Of a DNA stretch of 64,000 nt, positions 50,935 to 63,149 are shown one piece after another. This DNA is from Diadema setosum. Taxonomy: Eukaryota; Echinodermata; Echinoidea; Diadematoida; Diadematidae. Numbering within the stretch: the stretch's first letter is position 1; each line of letters starts with the position of its first letter. The position numbers and the translations under genes are program-made. Location: assembly GCA_033980235.1 (NCBI GenBank), contig CM067067.1, forward strand, positions 31,072,451 through 31,136,450. Direction: 5' to 3'. The notes under the pieces are model-generated. The model saw only the letters and a program-made list of their open reading frames with translations, was not told the origin of the DNA and did no database searches.

Positions 50935-53597
50935 TTAGATGTACTGGTTTTAAGAAAGTCATGCATTCATACATAGACTCCACATACTTACACAGACGCA
51001 CACATAAGCTCATCGTGCGTAGACTAAAATGACTGAGAGATAGATAGGTAGACAGACGATGAAAGGTACAGGAAGAGAGAAGGAACTGCCAGAGAGGGAA
51101 AGAGACGAAAATAAGGGAAAATGGGTGCAAGCTATTTTCAAACATTGCCAGAAATATGAAATGATGTCAAAACGGCACAGTTTGGTAATCCACACGGTGA
51201 GGTCCTCGCGGGCATACGAAGCCCTCGCTGCGGGTAATCGAGCGGTGCGAGGGATGCCGAACTTGCGGCCGCTGTTGAAGTCCTTTAATTACTCCGCCCT
51301 AATAGCGCGTATCAGGTGGAGATCAATTGGAGCAAATGGGGTGAAAATGGATCTCTTCAGAAGGATTGGTCCTGCCTGCAGCTGTTGAATCTGTAATTCT
51401 ACGAGGGATGACATTCGTAATGTCACCATCATTTTTACCCCCGTCATCTGTGTGCGCCAAAACAGAAACTTGGCTGAAAAAAAAAAGCCCCGACCAGATA
51501 GAAGGGGGAAAATATGCGTTACCAACGTAAACTCACTTCAATTCGACCTCTGGCAATGTATTATCTTTCCCCCTGCCAAAAGAAAATAGATATGAAATGC
51601 AGCTTTAATCAAACCTGTTTGCATAAAAACTGTCGAAAAATATAAGAGTAGGTCTCTTGATGTCAGCCGTCTTTGCCAATGTGCATTCAGATGCAAAAAC
51701 AAAAACAAAAAAGTGGTAGGTATTGTTAGGGGAGAGGAAAAGAAAACGAAAGTGGTGCTTGATGAAACGAATACAGAGAAAAGGAGAACCGACTGTTCTC
51801 ATTAGTGCCTTGATCGATTACCTCGGATTGCCATGTTGATCATACCACCAATTAATCAACCTTTGCAGAGTGCACCGCGTAAGGCCCTCATCAGCTACCC
51901 GCGCCAACATACACAGCTTTCACACCCTCTTTCCCAAACCACCTGCTCTCCCCTTTCGAATAATGGAATACACACTGTATCCGAATCTGTTCCACGCGTA
52001 TAAACGTGAGGGGTGTTTCCCCCCTTCTCAACCAATCTGTAATGATTATCATTCTCTTTTAAAAGAAAAACAAAAACAAATGCCTGCATCAGTTGCATAA
52101 GGCATTTATTTGAACAGCTTAAAGCTAGTGTCGAAGTGCATGTCCGCTGAATTCGCTGATCCCTTTCATGACCAGTGGCAGAAACAAGCTGTGCAGTTGC
52201 AATCGAATTTCGAGAGAGTCGCCCTCGGAGAGTTTAACTATTAAAAATGACGTCAACCGTAAATAGTCCCTCGACGTCGAGAAAGCTGGCGAGACGAGAA
52301 ACAGAAACATGGTCCCCTTTAATCTAACATCCTTAACGTTTAACAGCTAACTCACTACAGCCATGTAAAACTACTTTAATATCGGGATGTTGCAACACAT
52401 TCTACAAAGACTAACGTTGTCTATCTATCGGACCACTGAACATGTGTTGCTTTACTCACCTTTTTCATAATATTGTAGAAACCTTTAGAAAAGATTGAAC
52501 AATATTTGACGCAATATGGCTTATACATAATTATATACATAACTAAACTCAGAGATGGGACATCAGCTGGCAACCTGCAGAGGAGAGAAGGCCACTTTTA
52601 AGAGCATGTCCCTGTCTCCCACTGTCCATCCCATCCACCCCCCAATCCGTCGTCAAACATAAAATATAGTACTCCTGAAATCCTAACTCCAACTAGATTA
52701 AAGTAAGGTTAATATTAGTTTATTTCTATATACTTGTTATTTTTATCTTTATTTGGATGTCAATTTAGGTACAATGTCAGTAAGTATGATAGATTATATT
52801 GCTGCAGAATAGCTTAGGCTTCGTGGTGAAACTCAGACAAGGCATCGTGTGAAAGCCTATTTCACTTTATTGGCCAGCTCTTGCACGGTACCGAATTATC
52901 ATTATTATTTGGGGGGGGGGGGGGGCATCTCATAAAGAGTTACAGTCGTATCTTGATTTCTTGAAGTAACAAGATTGTGTCGTCGTCTTAAACATCGTGT
53001 ACAAGCTACAACTGCCTAAAATTGCGGCTCGAATGGCTGAAGATTCGAGTGCAGATTTGAAGGTTTAGATACCCCACAATAACCAATAAAAAGGAAAGAG
53101 CGTTCAAAACTGACGATCTTAGACGTGTAGTGTATAGCGCACCAACGTGTGAAGCTGGGTTAATATCCTCTTGCATCTTCCTAGCTACGTGAAAGAACAC
53201 CCTTGAATGTGTCCATGTTGTACCTCATAGCATAATATTGTTTTGTGATAACCGGCAAATAATATTTGTCGTCCTCCTTTCCCTCCATCCTGGCAACAGA
53301 GGAGTGTTAATGAAAAATATTTTTAATCTTCTTTTTTTTTCTTTCGCCCTTGACTGACAGTTATACATTACAGTACTGCTCGTAAACACTTCATTGTTAA
53401 TGATTCTCAGCACGACGCATCATCTTTGCTACCACAGGTCAAGACTGTCATGTTATTATATTCTCTCATACACAGACTGACAGACAGGTACACACACATA
53501 CACACAAACAAAAATCTCCCTCTCCTTCTCTTTCTTTATTTATCTCTCTTTCTCCCTCTCTCTGCCTCTCTATATATCTGTCTACCTGTGTATATAT

Positions 53598-53602
<5 letters not shown>

Positions 53603-53634
<32 letters not shown>
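53603..53634. repeat. CT microsatellite
   Basis: A pure (TC)n run within a longer pyrimidine-rich zone (about 53515-53690). Confidence 0.85.
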
Positions 53635-53637
<3 letters not shown>

Positions 53638-54376
53638 CTAACTAACTAGCTATATATTCATATCTCCTTCTCTCTTTTTTCTTTTTTTTTGTCCCCTGAG
53701 GGTTCATGACGGGGTAACAAACAACCGTTCAAATTTACCATTCACTGCCTTTAGACGACGCTCCTGACTCGTCAAACTTATGCTACTGCTGATTTTCGAT
53801 CTCATTAGAGTGACGTGTATAATGTGATGTAATGAACTCGTTTGGCAGTGTTGGAAAGAGGTGAGAACGTTATGTGTGTTTGATCACTAATGTCAGTTTT
53901 GAAACCCGTGGCGTATTTTCTGACAAGCTCTGATCTAATATCATTCGTGTATTTTTCTGACAATCGTACGAAAGTGGAAACTGTAAAAATCAGGTTCTGC
54001 CCTTTTATTTCTACGGTCAAAATTTCTAAGGGATTGACGTTTTACGACGGTTCAATATCTACAACCTACATATCATTATGCTCGTTCACGTCTCAATTCT
54101 GGATATGGAGACAAATGAATGAAATTACACGGTCAAAATTCTTACCCAGTGTTTACCTGGTGTTATATTATATGCCTGGAGAGACGAATCCTAATAATCC
54201 CAACAAAAGGATTGACATCTTTGCGTTTAGTTTAGAGGTGCTTTAATAGGAAACAAGCTCAACTAGAAGTTGAAAAAAATTGCGATATTTGCAGATAGAG
54301 CAATGTAAACAGCACGACGTGCACAAAACAGGGAGGTGAGAAAAACATCCCTGCAGAAAAGCACTAAACGCGCGCG

Positions 54377-54379
<3 letters not shown>

Positions 54380-54421
<42 letters not shown>

Positions 54422-54433
54422 ACACACACACAA
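54380..54433. repeat. CA microsatellite
   Basis: (CA)n with one TA interruption, preceded by CGCGCGCA. Confidence 0.9.
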
Positions 54434-55882
54434 AGTCTGTATTGTATAAGGAGCTCCTGTCTGTTCCATGGTACCTCGCCTCCGTATCTCCGAAAATGAT
54501 GGCACAGGAACGGATCGCTATACAGGTCAGAGGTAACCAACCGAGTTTGATACGCAGGTTTCCGAGAAACGGTCGCCAAATTGTCGTAGAGAACTTTCAC
54601 AGCCGATTGAAAAATTCAATCATGTTTGATAACGATGTCAAGTGGTAATAATAGCGAGGGAATAAGAGGCAATTATCAAGGGTCGTGTTGTCTCCTTCAC
54701 TGTCACTGCACCTTTAAAAAAATACATATTTTATACATTTCATATTTTTTTTACCAACCACCAAGAACAATGTCAAAATGAGAATGAAAAAAAAAGAGAG
54801 ATACAAAGGTGAATGGAACAATGCTGTAACCTCCTAGTAAGTGAAATCCACCTATACTTTCGCTTGGATCTGTTCGTGCCCTTTCAAAGTATATAATATC
54901 ACGAGGGAGGAGAACAAAACCAATAACAGATGAATCGCAATCATGCAAATAATGCCTTATTTCTAGGGTCGATATTGCAGAGGTCGAAAATGCTCCGGTA
55001 GAGCGTCACGTTGATAAGCTCAAATTGAGGCAGAGACGGGAAGCCTCGGAGGCTCAGCAGGGTTCGTGTTCCCCATGATGCGGCCACGGGTGTATCACCC
55101 TCTCCGGTGGCAGGCTTCATAAAACAATGCCGCTTTCATGAGCACTGTCTCGTTTCAAACGGGAAGTATCACATGCAAACACCACACGTACAACTCTAAA
55201 GTAAAAAAAAAAATAAAAATGAATAGATAAATACATAAAATATTGGACGATACTGAGGAGAAAGGGTTAGTTTCTACACTTTTGCAGAATTATGATCATG
55301 GGTACCAGATTTTGCATTCCCTATAATTATATTGTGGGCAATTCGTAAAAATTCCCCTAGCGACTGAAGCACTTTCGAGCACGAGGAATACCCCTGACTA
55401 CTTCACATTGGCTTATACCGCTTGGAAGGATTTGCTGATTTTGACCCCCATAGAATGAAGTCACTCCAAAGACCCTCTGGTAGCAACTTCAATAGGCCGT
55501 TAAAACCAGATAATTTCTTGCTTTTACGGTACAATTTAAAAGTTTTCAAAAGTGAACTGCAGAAAAAATATTACCGTTCTTCATCTTTTTTTCTCTGTGA
55601 ATACTCACGAAATGTGAGTTACGACTTTTCAATACATTTCTTTTTTTTTTCTATAGGCATATACAAACTAAACAATTGACACTTATTTCACTGTGTACAT
55701 CACCTGGCCAGACGTTGAATATCACCACTGTTAGAATCTAAAAACAGACAATAGTAGGAACAACGACAGCAACAACAACCAAAAGTAGTAACACCAGCAA
55801 CTAGAACAGCAACAACAACTTCTACTATTACATCTCTACAGCTTACTTTAATCCTTCTCATTGTTTTTTTTTTTTTTTCAAG

Positions 55883-56199
55883 GCATAATCTCCATGCACA
55901 TTCGATCCGTGGGTAACTGGACCAACCGTCTCTATGCGTTCTTCGAGGAGAGGCAGAAGCGAAACCGGGAGGAGACCGAGTTACTCCTCGGCAGCGCCTC
56001 CGACATCCGCGTCGCAATGGAGACGGAGGAAGCGGAGGAGAGCCAGTACGGCGGCGAGTTCATCCGACTGAAGGAGATGGAGTTCGATGCGGCCGAGGCC
56101 GACGTGAAGCCGTCGATGAACCACCGGGGAGCGAACGGGACCATGCCTCATGGGATGCCGCGGGGTTACTCGGTCGACCGGGAGGAAACCGAAGATAAC
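55883..56199 (+). CDS. NOX5: NOX5 exon: end of FAD domain and long acidic linker
   Basis: The acceptor is a long T tract plus CAAG, the donor GTGAGA. Two bases complete a glycine codon; the exon ends in phase 0. It begins GIISMHIRSVGNWTNRLYAF, the conserved FAD-domain strand and NOX5 NWTNRLY motif. The following 80 or so residues are not part of the usual fold: FFEERQKRNREETELLLGSA, then a glutamate-rich run (METEEAEESQYGGEFIRLKE), a glycine/methionine stretch (GANGTMPHGMPRGYSVD) and REETEDN. Together with the next exon this makes a linker of about 125 residues before the NADPH motif; in vertebrate NOX5 the same region, which carries regulatory phosphorylation sites, is less than half as long as I remember it. 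The exon is GC- and CpG-rich compared with its flanks. Confidence 0.92.
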
Positions 56200-58184
56200 G
56201 TGAGAATCCAAGTAGCGGTGCGCTACTTAACCTCCTCCCCCTTCCCTCCTCTTCAACCCATCACTCCCATCACCCCCATCACCCCTATCACCAACCCCCA
56301 CCCTCCCCCACTGACTGCTGCATTCTGAATTGTGATAGGACTCGCTGATGCGACTTGTTATATACCTTGTCACACACCCCTAAAAAGAGAATGATTAAAT
56401 AAAGCATTATCATTTTACCCAGATACCACGTGACCAGTTGTATGTGGAATTTCTTTTCTGGTCGTTAGGAAATGGTTCACAACCACACGACAATGAAACA
56501 TGCACTCTATCAGCAAGTACCTTGTTGGTGTGATCATAGCTAGATGCTTGACCTTTAATGATGACGTCACGAATGCTATTATGAGGCATCTAAAGGGTGC
56601 GCTATGACACATTCAAATACGATGAGATCAAATCTGAGGAATAATTGATTCTTGTGCTCTCTCTCTCTCTCAATCGAACAAGGAGGCAATACACTACAAG
56701 AATGTTTAGAATATTCTAACGCTAGTTGCCCAACTTGTCAGCTGCTTGTTACAAAATATAAAGTTAAAGTATAGTCTATGCCGTTACATAAGTTAAATGA
56801 AGAAACAAAGAATGCCCAACTCCATTCGAGGAAGAGTATGGAAATTTCCCTTTGTGATACCCCTTCCTCCCCCCCCCCCCCCCAAAAAAAAGGAAAGATG
56901 GCTCATTTTGTCTTCATCGAACTTGATTTGATTTTAACAAATCTTGAGTGCAAACACGTACACACTACGTAGAGAATAGTGATTTCTGCTTGCATGTTCA
57001 GACGTTGACAACTAGAGGAAATCAAATCCGGAGACTTTCTGGGTCCGGAGTCAGAGTAAAATGTCATGGGAGCGTGAGTACAGCTATCAATCGAAGGCTG
57101 TGCAAGGAATGGCAACATACAGTTTTACCGCACAGTTATTTCGTCACACCCCCCTCGCTTATATTCAAAAGATGTCAGAGTAGATCACGTGATTTCCCAC
57201 CATCTCTGACTGTAGGTAAATGATACAATCAACACCCCGAGTACAACAAATGTTACCGGAGGGCCCTGTTGCACAAAAAGTTTAGATCAAACAGAAGTTA
57301 GAAAGTTATATAAGTATAGATCAAACATAAGAAAGTTATATAAGTTTAAATCATAAGAAAGTTATATAAGTTTAGATCAAACATAAGTTAGAAAATCAAA
57401 CATAAGTCTTCGAGTACTCGGTTCTGATTGGCTGATACCTGACTTATGTTTGATTTCCTGACTTATGTTTGATTGCATCTTTTTTATGGAACAGGCCAAG
57501 GTGTCATATTATCTATGTTCATCAGCTGCCATTTGCAAGATATATGTATAAAGATTCCCAGGGTTCTTTGCAAACAATTAGATGAAACAATGCTCTTTGT
57601 TTTCAGACAAAGCATATGGCGTAATATTACCACATTAGTAGTCAACTTACCCAGAAATCATATTCAAAGTTCCGTTGGAGACAGAAATGCATAAAGGCTT
57701 GGGTATCTCAATACAAATGGCATACCCTCAGCGTTCATTACTCTATACGGATACTGAAAGGAATCGATATCTAGCTGAGAAGCAATTACTTTTTTTTTCT
57801 CTCTTGAGGTCAAATCAAAATGATAGTTAAAATGCCATTTTCATTCTACCATGCAAAATAGCAATGTTAAACTTATCCTAAAGTTTTCTTTTCTTTTCTA
57901 GTGGCATTTATAACTGAAAGGCATGTATATCTTTGAGCAGACGCATTGAAGAATGTAGATGGCAAAGTCAAAGTTGTACTTCATAATAGATTGAATATCA
58001 GTTTGAAAATACACATTAGATAAGTTGACAAAGAGCAATCATATAATTTTGGTTTTAATTCTAATACCGTAACTAGTCAATTTATGTTATTGCTATGAAT
58101 CGAAAGCTGTGAGATGAGAATGGGATGCCAGGAAGACCGGAGCTGCATATGATGATGATGATCTTCATCTTTTTTAAACCACAG
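56200..58184 (+). other. NOX5 intron, about 2.0 kb
   Basis: It runs from GTGAGA to TTTAAACCACAG. A pyrimidine- and CCATCAC-rich stretch follows the donor (about 56230-56315). A poly-C tract lies near 56871, and the MITE at 57261-57497 is within it. Confidence 0.88.
57261..57497. mobile_element. Small inverted-repeat element with internal tandem repeats
   Basis: The left end GGGCCCTGTTGCACAAAAAG is matched by the right end, reversed: GGCCTGTTCCATAAAAAAG. Inside, several copies of AAGAAAGTTATATAAGTTTA/AGATCAAACATAAG lie in tandem (about 57283-57405), and CTTATGTTTGAT in inverse near 57440-57475. Ends of the GGGCC-TGTT-CA-AAAA form are common in invertebrate MITEs. The target duplication is unclear. 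Confidence 0.65.
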
Positions 58185-58295
58185 GACCCCGAACACCTTC
58201 AGCAGCACCAGCATCGCACCATCGCGTGTCAGACGACGTTCGAGATGAAGGGCGCCAAATCGTGGCGGAGCTCGCTGAGAGAAGAAAAGATCAAG
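58185..58295 (+). CDS. NOX5: NOX5 exon: linker before the NADPH domain
   Basis: The acceptor is AACCACAG and the donor GTGAGA; 37 codons, phase 0 on both sides. It encodes DPEHLQQHQHRTIACQTTFE, then MKGAKSWRSSLREEKIK. The first half is histidine- and glutamine-rich; the second is basic, with an S-W-R-S-S-L-R cluster that could be a kinase site analogous to the serine-rich basic segment of vertebrate NOX5 (inference). It joins cleanly to VFIDGPYGT in the next exon. Because both ends are phase 0, skipping it would keep the frame. The exon is the least conserved of the nine; support comes from splice sites, phase and position. Confidence 0.82.
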
Positions 58296-58443
58296 GTGAG
58301 AGAGCGCCCTCACGATCCAGTCATTCCAGTGGTATCTTGGAATATTGGTACAGGTTGCTATCAGAGGTTGCTATCAAGGAATAGGCCAACAGGTTAAACC
58401 TTGTCACAGCACGTCCCTCTCATTGGCCAAAACTTTTCATTCA

Positions 58444-58485
58444 GTGCGTGCGTGTGTGTGTGTGTATTTGTGTGTGTGTGTGTGA

Positions 58486-58536
<51 letters not shown>
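58444..58536. repeat. TG microsatellite
   Basis: (TG)n with a few TA, TT and GA interruptions, about 90 bp. Confidence 0.9.
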
Positions 58537-58537
<1 letters not shown>

Positions 58538-58595
58538 GTGTTTGTCCACACGCATTGTGATAAGCCGTATCCTCTCGTGTGCAAATGCAGTGCTG

Positions 58596-58598
<3 letters not shown>

Positions 58599-58643
<45 letters not shown>
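58599..58643. repeat. GA microsatellite
   Basis: A pure (GA)n run of about 45 bp, directly before the foldback element at 58657. Confidence 0.92.
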
Positions 58644-58646
<3 letters not shown>

Positions 58647-58656
58647 GAACGCTTCT

Positions 58657-58962
58657 CTAGTAACTGATCAGTGGGAATCAGTGGGAATGCTGGGGGATGA
58701 TTGTTCCAATCCTTGTGGGATTCATTTAAGAGTACATTATATATCTATTGTTGTGTGAAAATTATTTGCTTCAGAATGGTCTCATATTCAAGTAACGTGC
58801 AGTTTAGTGTTTCCAGGTTACCATGCCTGTATAGTGACGGGGCGATTGTTCAGGATCGCCTCGTCACTGTACAGGCATGCTAACCTGGAAACAATGAACT
58901 GAAATGAATCCCACAAGGATTGGAACAATCATCCCCCAGCATTCCCACTGATCAGTTACTAG
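58657..58962. mobile_element. Foldback (long hairpin) element
   Basis: The left arm from CTAGTAACTGATCAGTGGGA at 58657 and the right arm ending at 58962 are inverse copies for some 70 bp. The left arm contains a small duplication (CAGTGGGAATCAGTGGGAAT). A second inverse pair at the centre (about 58797-58895; CCAGGTTACCATGCCTGTA and its inverse) forms the tip. In between, the left arm carries about 50 extra bases. The structure is nearly one continuous hairpin. It is non-coding, with CTAG at both ends. Confidence 0.8.
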
Positions 58963-61454
58963 CCATCCCCTTTAAAGCTTCCGATATGTCTGAAGGGGGG
59001 AGGGGTATATAAAAAGGAAAGGTATTGATCATCATAATGTTTTGGCCAAAATGAGTAGTTAATTTCCCCACAGCGGTAGGTCATTGTTGTTTACTTTGGA
59101 ACAAAGCATCTTGTTATTTTCAACCTGGAGCTCATGAACCATCACGATGCCAAAAACATTACAACGACGTCACTTGCATTAACTGTACTTGCATTACAGC
59201 TTTTTAAGCTCATCCGTCGTTATCTCCCCAAAAGAGAATCGCATTGCAATGTAACAAGCAAAGAAAGAAAGGAACTAACACACAAACTCAAATGCAGCAT
59301 GGTTGAATTTTAGAAGTGCAGGATGCGGGATCACGATCCATCAACTAAAAGGGGGCAAAATACTACTCAGGTGAGGTACACGCACCAAACGAACTGTGAA
59401 GTTGATCTTGAACAGTGTCTTCCATTACTGGTAGAAGCATATAATTTAATCAAATCTTTCCCTCGTGTTTTGCTTTTCTCTCTGTACACGTTAATTTTTT
59501 GATATATCTGTAGGTCTATGCATTCCCCTTTCCAGCCCCTTCTTTCCTCTCCATCTTTTCTCAAACTGTTTGTTACCTTTATTATTAGGAGTAAACAGCG
59601 TGTTCATACTAGACAGCTGCTAGAGTTCGTTGAAGGGCTAGTACCATAGAGATTTTAATCGGTGACTTGTGGTATGCATTGCTAATAATCAAGCAGACGA
59701 TCAGTTTTGAAAACTATTTTTCCTTAATATAATATTCATCTCTTCACTTTTATTCCTGTATGTCACGCAGGGTACTGTTTGTTCATATAACAGCAGACCT
59801 TGGTTTTCGAATTCAGATCCAAAGTCAAAGTACGCAAAAAAATACATTTTCTTTTGGAAAATCCTCAGAAATACGTTAACAGATGAGCATCTCATTTCAG
59901 CAACTGAGGCTCATCCAAGAGACAATCTAAAGGTTTTTTTTTTTATACAAATGACAACCCCAATTAGGATGAGAAGAAGTGGATTGTTCGTTCGTTCATT
60001 CAAGCGGAATGCACTGTCGACCGTAACGCTTGATATTAAAGCACTCAAGTCGCCTAAACGAACGCAGATACACCCGCGCACCATTATACGCCTCACCACC
60101 TTCTCTGATTGGATGAAATCAGTGATCGCAGCATGAATACAATTACGAAGTTTGCGATTGTGCACCCGTAAAACCCCGTTAAAACGAGGATATCTGATAC
60201 CCACGCGCTCAAGTTGATGGAAAATTGTTGCTTTCTGACTCGCAGCTCTCTCGGCGCCGTCATAATCAATTCGCCAGACTCACCAGTCTGTGTATACAAT
60301 ATACTCAAATAGGGGAAAGCGAATCTCTGATTTATTCCCACTGTGGTGGCGATGTTACGTACGCCAATATGACCACCAGGGATTATTAATCTTTCGATCC
60401 ATCTTTCTGCCCTTGTCTTTTTCACTTGTGTCATGCAGCTTTAATAAGAAACAAAGTATTTGGGCAGAAAGGGAAAACTCATTCAAATATGGATGCACTT
60501 CTAAAAGTGGCTATTCACCGGCGAATGATGATGAAATAGAGCTACCCTGGGGGCCCCAGACATCGCTGTCCCGATGACGCGGGGTGTGATAAATGATCCA
60601 AAATGGCCGTTCCCCCTTGCTCCTCTGTCGTGAAGGTGTACACATCACGTCAAAGACAGTCGGTAGCCGGAGGAAGAGGGAATGACGTAATTTGGACACC
60701 GTTGTTACGTCATTCTTTTCCCCCATTCACAGATAATGCATAATAGTATCATTCTGTCATTAGTCCTGATATATCCTGTTATCTCCCTACTCTTCTATTG
60801 TCCATCCCCCTTCGTTCTCTTCTGTCCCATTCAGTGTCTGTCTCTTTCATTTTTTTCCTCCCATGTCCTGCATTCTTAACAATGCCATGCCTAATCAAGC
60901 TGATGGAGTGAAATGACGTCATATTTGGTATTTTGGGTAAAAACAACACCGTCTTGGCATTGACACATTAAAGAAAAAGTCATCCTCATAGTTGTTTGCG
61001 CCAATTTCAGCTGTGATGTGACACTCGACCGATGTGCAGTAAACAGGTGAAAATTTGTTTTGTTTGTTTGCTTTTCTACCACGATGAAATCTCCCATTTG
61101 TCATTCTAAACGGGTAGCGAGTTCTTTTATATGATGGGGAGAAAATCGGGAGTGAGAAATTGATAGTGACATACGACAACAAGTAACAAAATACCCCGGT
61201 CTTTGATTGGACGCCCACCGATACTCCCCTGGCGTCATGTACTAAATACTTGTTGATATTCAACGTAGTTCGTGTTTGTGCATATAACGAAGAAAGTTGT
61301 CTCTCTACTTACGAGTTTGTTTATAGCTTAAATTATCTGTTGTAGAGTTATAATCATAATTAGATGAATCCAACAGAGGTGTCGGAGATAAGCAAAGGTG
61401 TCCTTCTCTATTGTTGTTACTCTCTTTCCTCTCTCTCTTTCTCTCTCTCCTTTT

Positions 61455-61855
61455 CATTTATTAATTTATTTATCTATTTATCTACCTATCTATCTATTTA
61501 TTAATTTATTTATCTATTTATCTACCTATCTATCTATCTATCTATCTATCTATCAGTCTCTCTGTCTCTATATCTATTTATCTATCTATTCATCTACTTA
61601 TCTATCTTTCTATTTACCTATTTATCTATTCATCTATATGTCTATCTATTTATCTATCAAGCTATCTATCTATTTATCTATTCATCTATATGTCTATCTA
61701 TTTATCTATCAAGCTATCTATTTATCTTGCTATCTATTCATTTATCTATCTATTCATTTATACAGCTATTTATCTATTTATCTCTCTATCTATTCATCTT
61801 TTTATCTATATGTCTATCCATCTATTTAACTATATATCTATCTCCCTCTCTCTTA
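61455..61855. repeat. TATC/TATT tetranucleotide array
   Basis: About 400 bp of imperfect TATC, TATT and CATC units with higher-order copies (for example TATTTATCTATTCATCTATA recurring near 61620 and 61673). Tyrosine/leucine/isoleucine-rich open frames here are artefacts. Confidence 0.9.
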
Positions 61856-62939
61856 TCTAATTATTCATGGTTCTCTTCGTTTTTCCCCCATCTCATTCTC
61901 TTTTTAATCCATCTCCTTCTTTTCGTTTATTTTCATCTCTCCCTCGTTTGGCTCACTGATATCTTTATCTCTCACAGTTCTCTCTAGCCCATAATATTCT
62001 CCTCTCTACCTCTCGCCCATTTTCTCTGTCTTATCCACGTTCACGTTCATTTTTGTCTCATAATCAGCCCCCTCCCCTCTCGTGTGTGGCAATTTTCCCG
62101 ATATTCTAATCACTCACAGCGAGGCTACCACAATATCTGTTGTTTCTGCATTATCCATGTGACTTCCTGCGCACTGTTCCCCTTCCCATAGGCGATCCAG
62201 CTGCCTTCATGTTTCACACACGGCGGCCTGTCACGGGCTCGTTTAGCTCTGGCAGCTGTACAGACGCACATCATTTCTGTTTCATAATTATACAGTACAT
62301 ACCCCTTTTGGTAACCCGGAGATCTGTCGACTGTGAAATAATCGCAGATATTGCAACTGTGTCTTTTTTTTTTTCGTTTGGTATCGTGTCTACATCGCGT
62401 TAAATCATTGATACATAACACTTCTCGTCCATGACAGATCAAGTCGGAGATATTTATGTCACACTGTCATTGCTTAGCGTATACATATCGATTTTGATGG
62501 GGTAAACACGATGAGCAATATAAACACTACTTTACCCTCTCTCCTCTCTCTTCCTTCCTTGTATTTCTCTTTCTCCTTCTTCTATTCCTCCTTTTTTGTT
62601 TCATGCGTAATAATATTCGTTACAGAAAAAAAATGACCGCTTAAGTAATAAATGTCACTAGTAATAACACACACACATACACTAACACGCTTACACAAAT
62701 CCCGAAAGTCAGACACAACCATATTAATGGTATTGTCCTAAGCATACTGAATATAAATGTACACTCTTTGGGTGGGATGTGTGTCTGTCTGTCTGCCTTA
62801 TCCAAACTATAAGGAATGATGAGATAAAAACTCAATCATTACACCACAATAATGCGATAAATATTTTTTCCTTTAGGCGTGATATTTATCGTCACTTAGT
62901 CAAATGCACTTTCAATTGATGTACTTTTTTATCTCGAAG

Positions 62940-63149
62940 GTGTTCATTGACGGACCCTACGGGACGGCCACGAGGGGAATTTTCCAGGCCGAGCACGCCG
63001 TGCTGGTCGGCGCTGGTATTGGTGTCACCCCGTTCGCTTCGATCCTCCAGTCAGTAATGCACCGCTACCGGTCGAGCAGACAAACCTGTCCCGCATGTCA
63101 ACACACGTGGCTCGCCACGCCCCCTACCGACATGATGAGACTCAAAAAG
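62940..63149 (+). CDS. NOX5: NOX5 exon: NADPH-binding domain, first part
   Basis: The acceptor is TATCTCGAAG and the donor GTACGT; 70 codons, phase 0 on both sides. It encodes VFIDGPYGTATRGIFQAEHA, then VLVGAGIGVTPFASILQSVM and HRYRSSRQTCPACQHTWL, ending MMRLKK. DGPYGT and the glycine-rich GAGIGVTPFASIL are the two first NADPH/FAD-contacting motifs of NOX enzymes. The CPACQHTW cysteine pair is characteristic of NOX5 rather than NOX1-4. The next exon, expected to begin near the WINRD-like segment, is beyond the window. An apparent 97-codon open frame extends past both splice sites but loses similarity there. Confidence 0.96.

Larger units (their letters stand above)
45393..55882 (+). other. 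NOX5 intron, about 10.5 kb
   Basis: It starts GTAGGA and ends in a long T tract plus CAAG. It contains a likely interspersed repeat (45655-45945), a recent tandem duplication (45989-46351), a 52-bp duplication (48189-48280), an inverted-repeat element (49441-49559), a SINE (49768-50115), a MITE (50782-50934) and CT and CA microsatellites. Other open frames show no domain features. Confidence 0.85.
58296..62939 (+). other. NOX5 intron, about 4.6 kb
   Basis: It runs from GTGAGA to TATCTCGAAG. It contains TG and GA microsatellites, the foldback element at 58657-58962 and the TATC/TATT array at 61455-61855. Other open frames show no domain features. Confidence 0.88.
11078..63149 (+). other. NOX5: NOX5-like NADPH oxidase gene, internal part (9 exons)
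   Basis: This is the whole gene model. The nine exons (211, 200, 201, 191, 192, 133, 317, 111 and 210 bp) total 1766 bases. After two leading bases of a split codon they give 588 uninterrupted codons, and the phases agree at every junction. Domain order is EF-hand 3, EF-hand 4, six membrane segments of a ferric reductase-type core, FAD-binding domain and NADPH-binding domain, which only NOX5-type oxidases show with this spacing (DUOX has an extra peroxidase domain). Introns run from about 1.6 to 14.2 kb. EF-hands 1-2 and the start codon should lie before base 1; the C-terminal NADPH-binding part, with the usual terminal aromatic residue, should lie beyond 64000. Enzyme role (family knowledge): calcium-triggered transfer of electrons from NADPH across the membrane to oxygen. 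Key residues are intact, so a functional gene is likely. Confidence 0.95.

Noticed and set aside
61398..61829. 143-codon open frame rich in tyrosine, leucine and isoleucine
   Set aside because: It is the TATC/TATT microsatellite read as protein.
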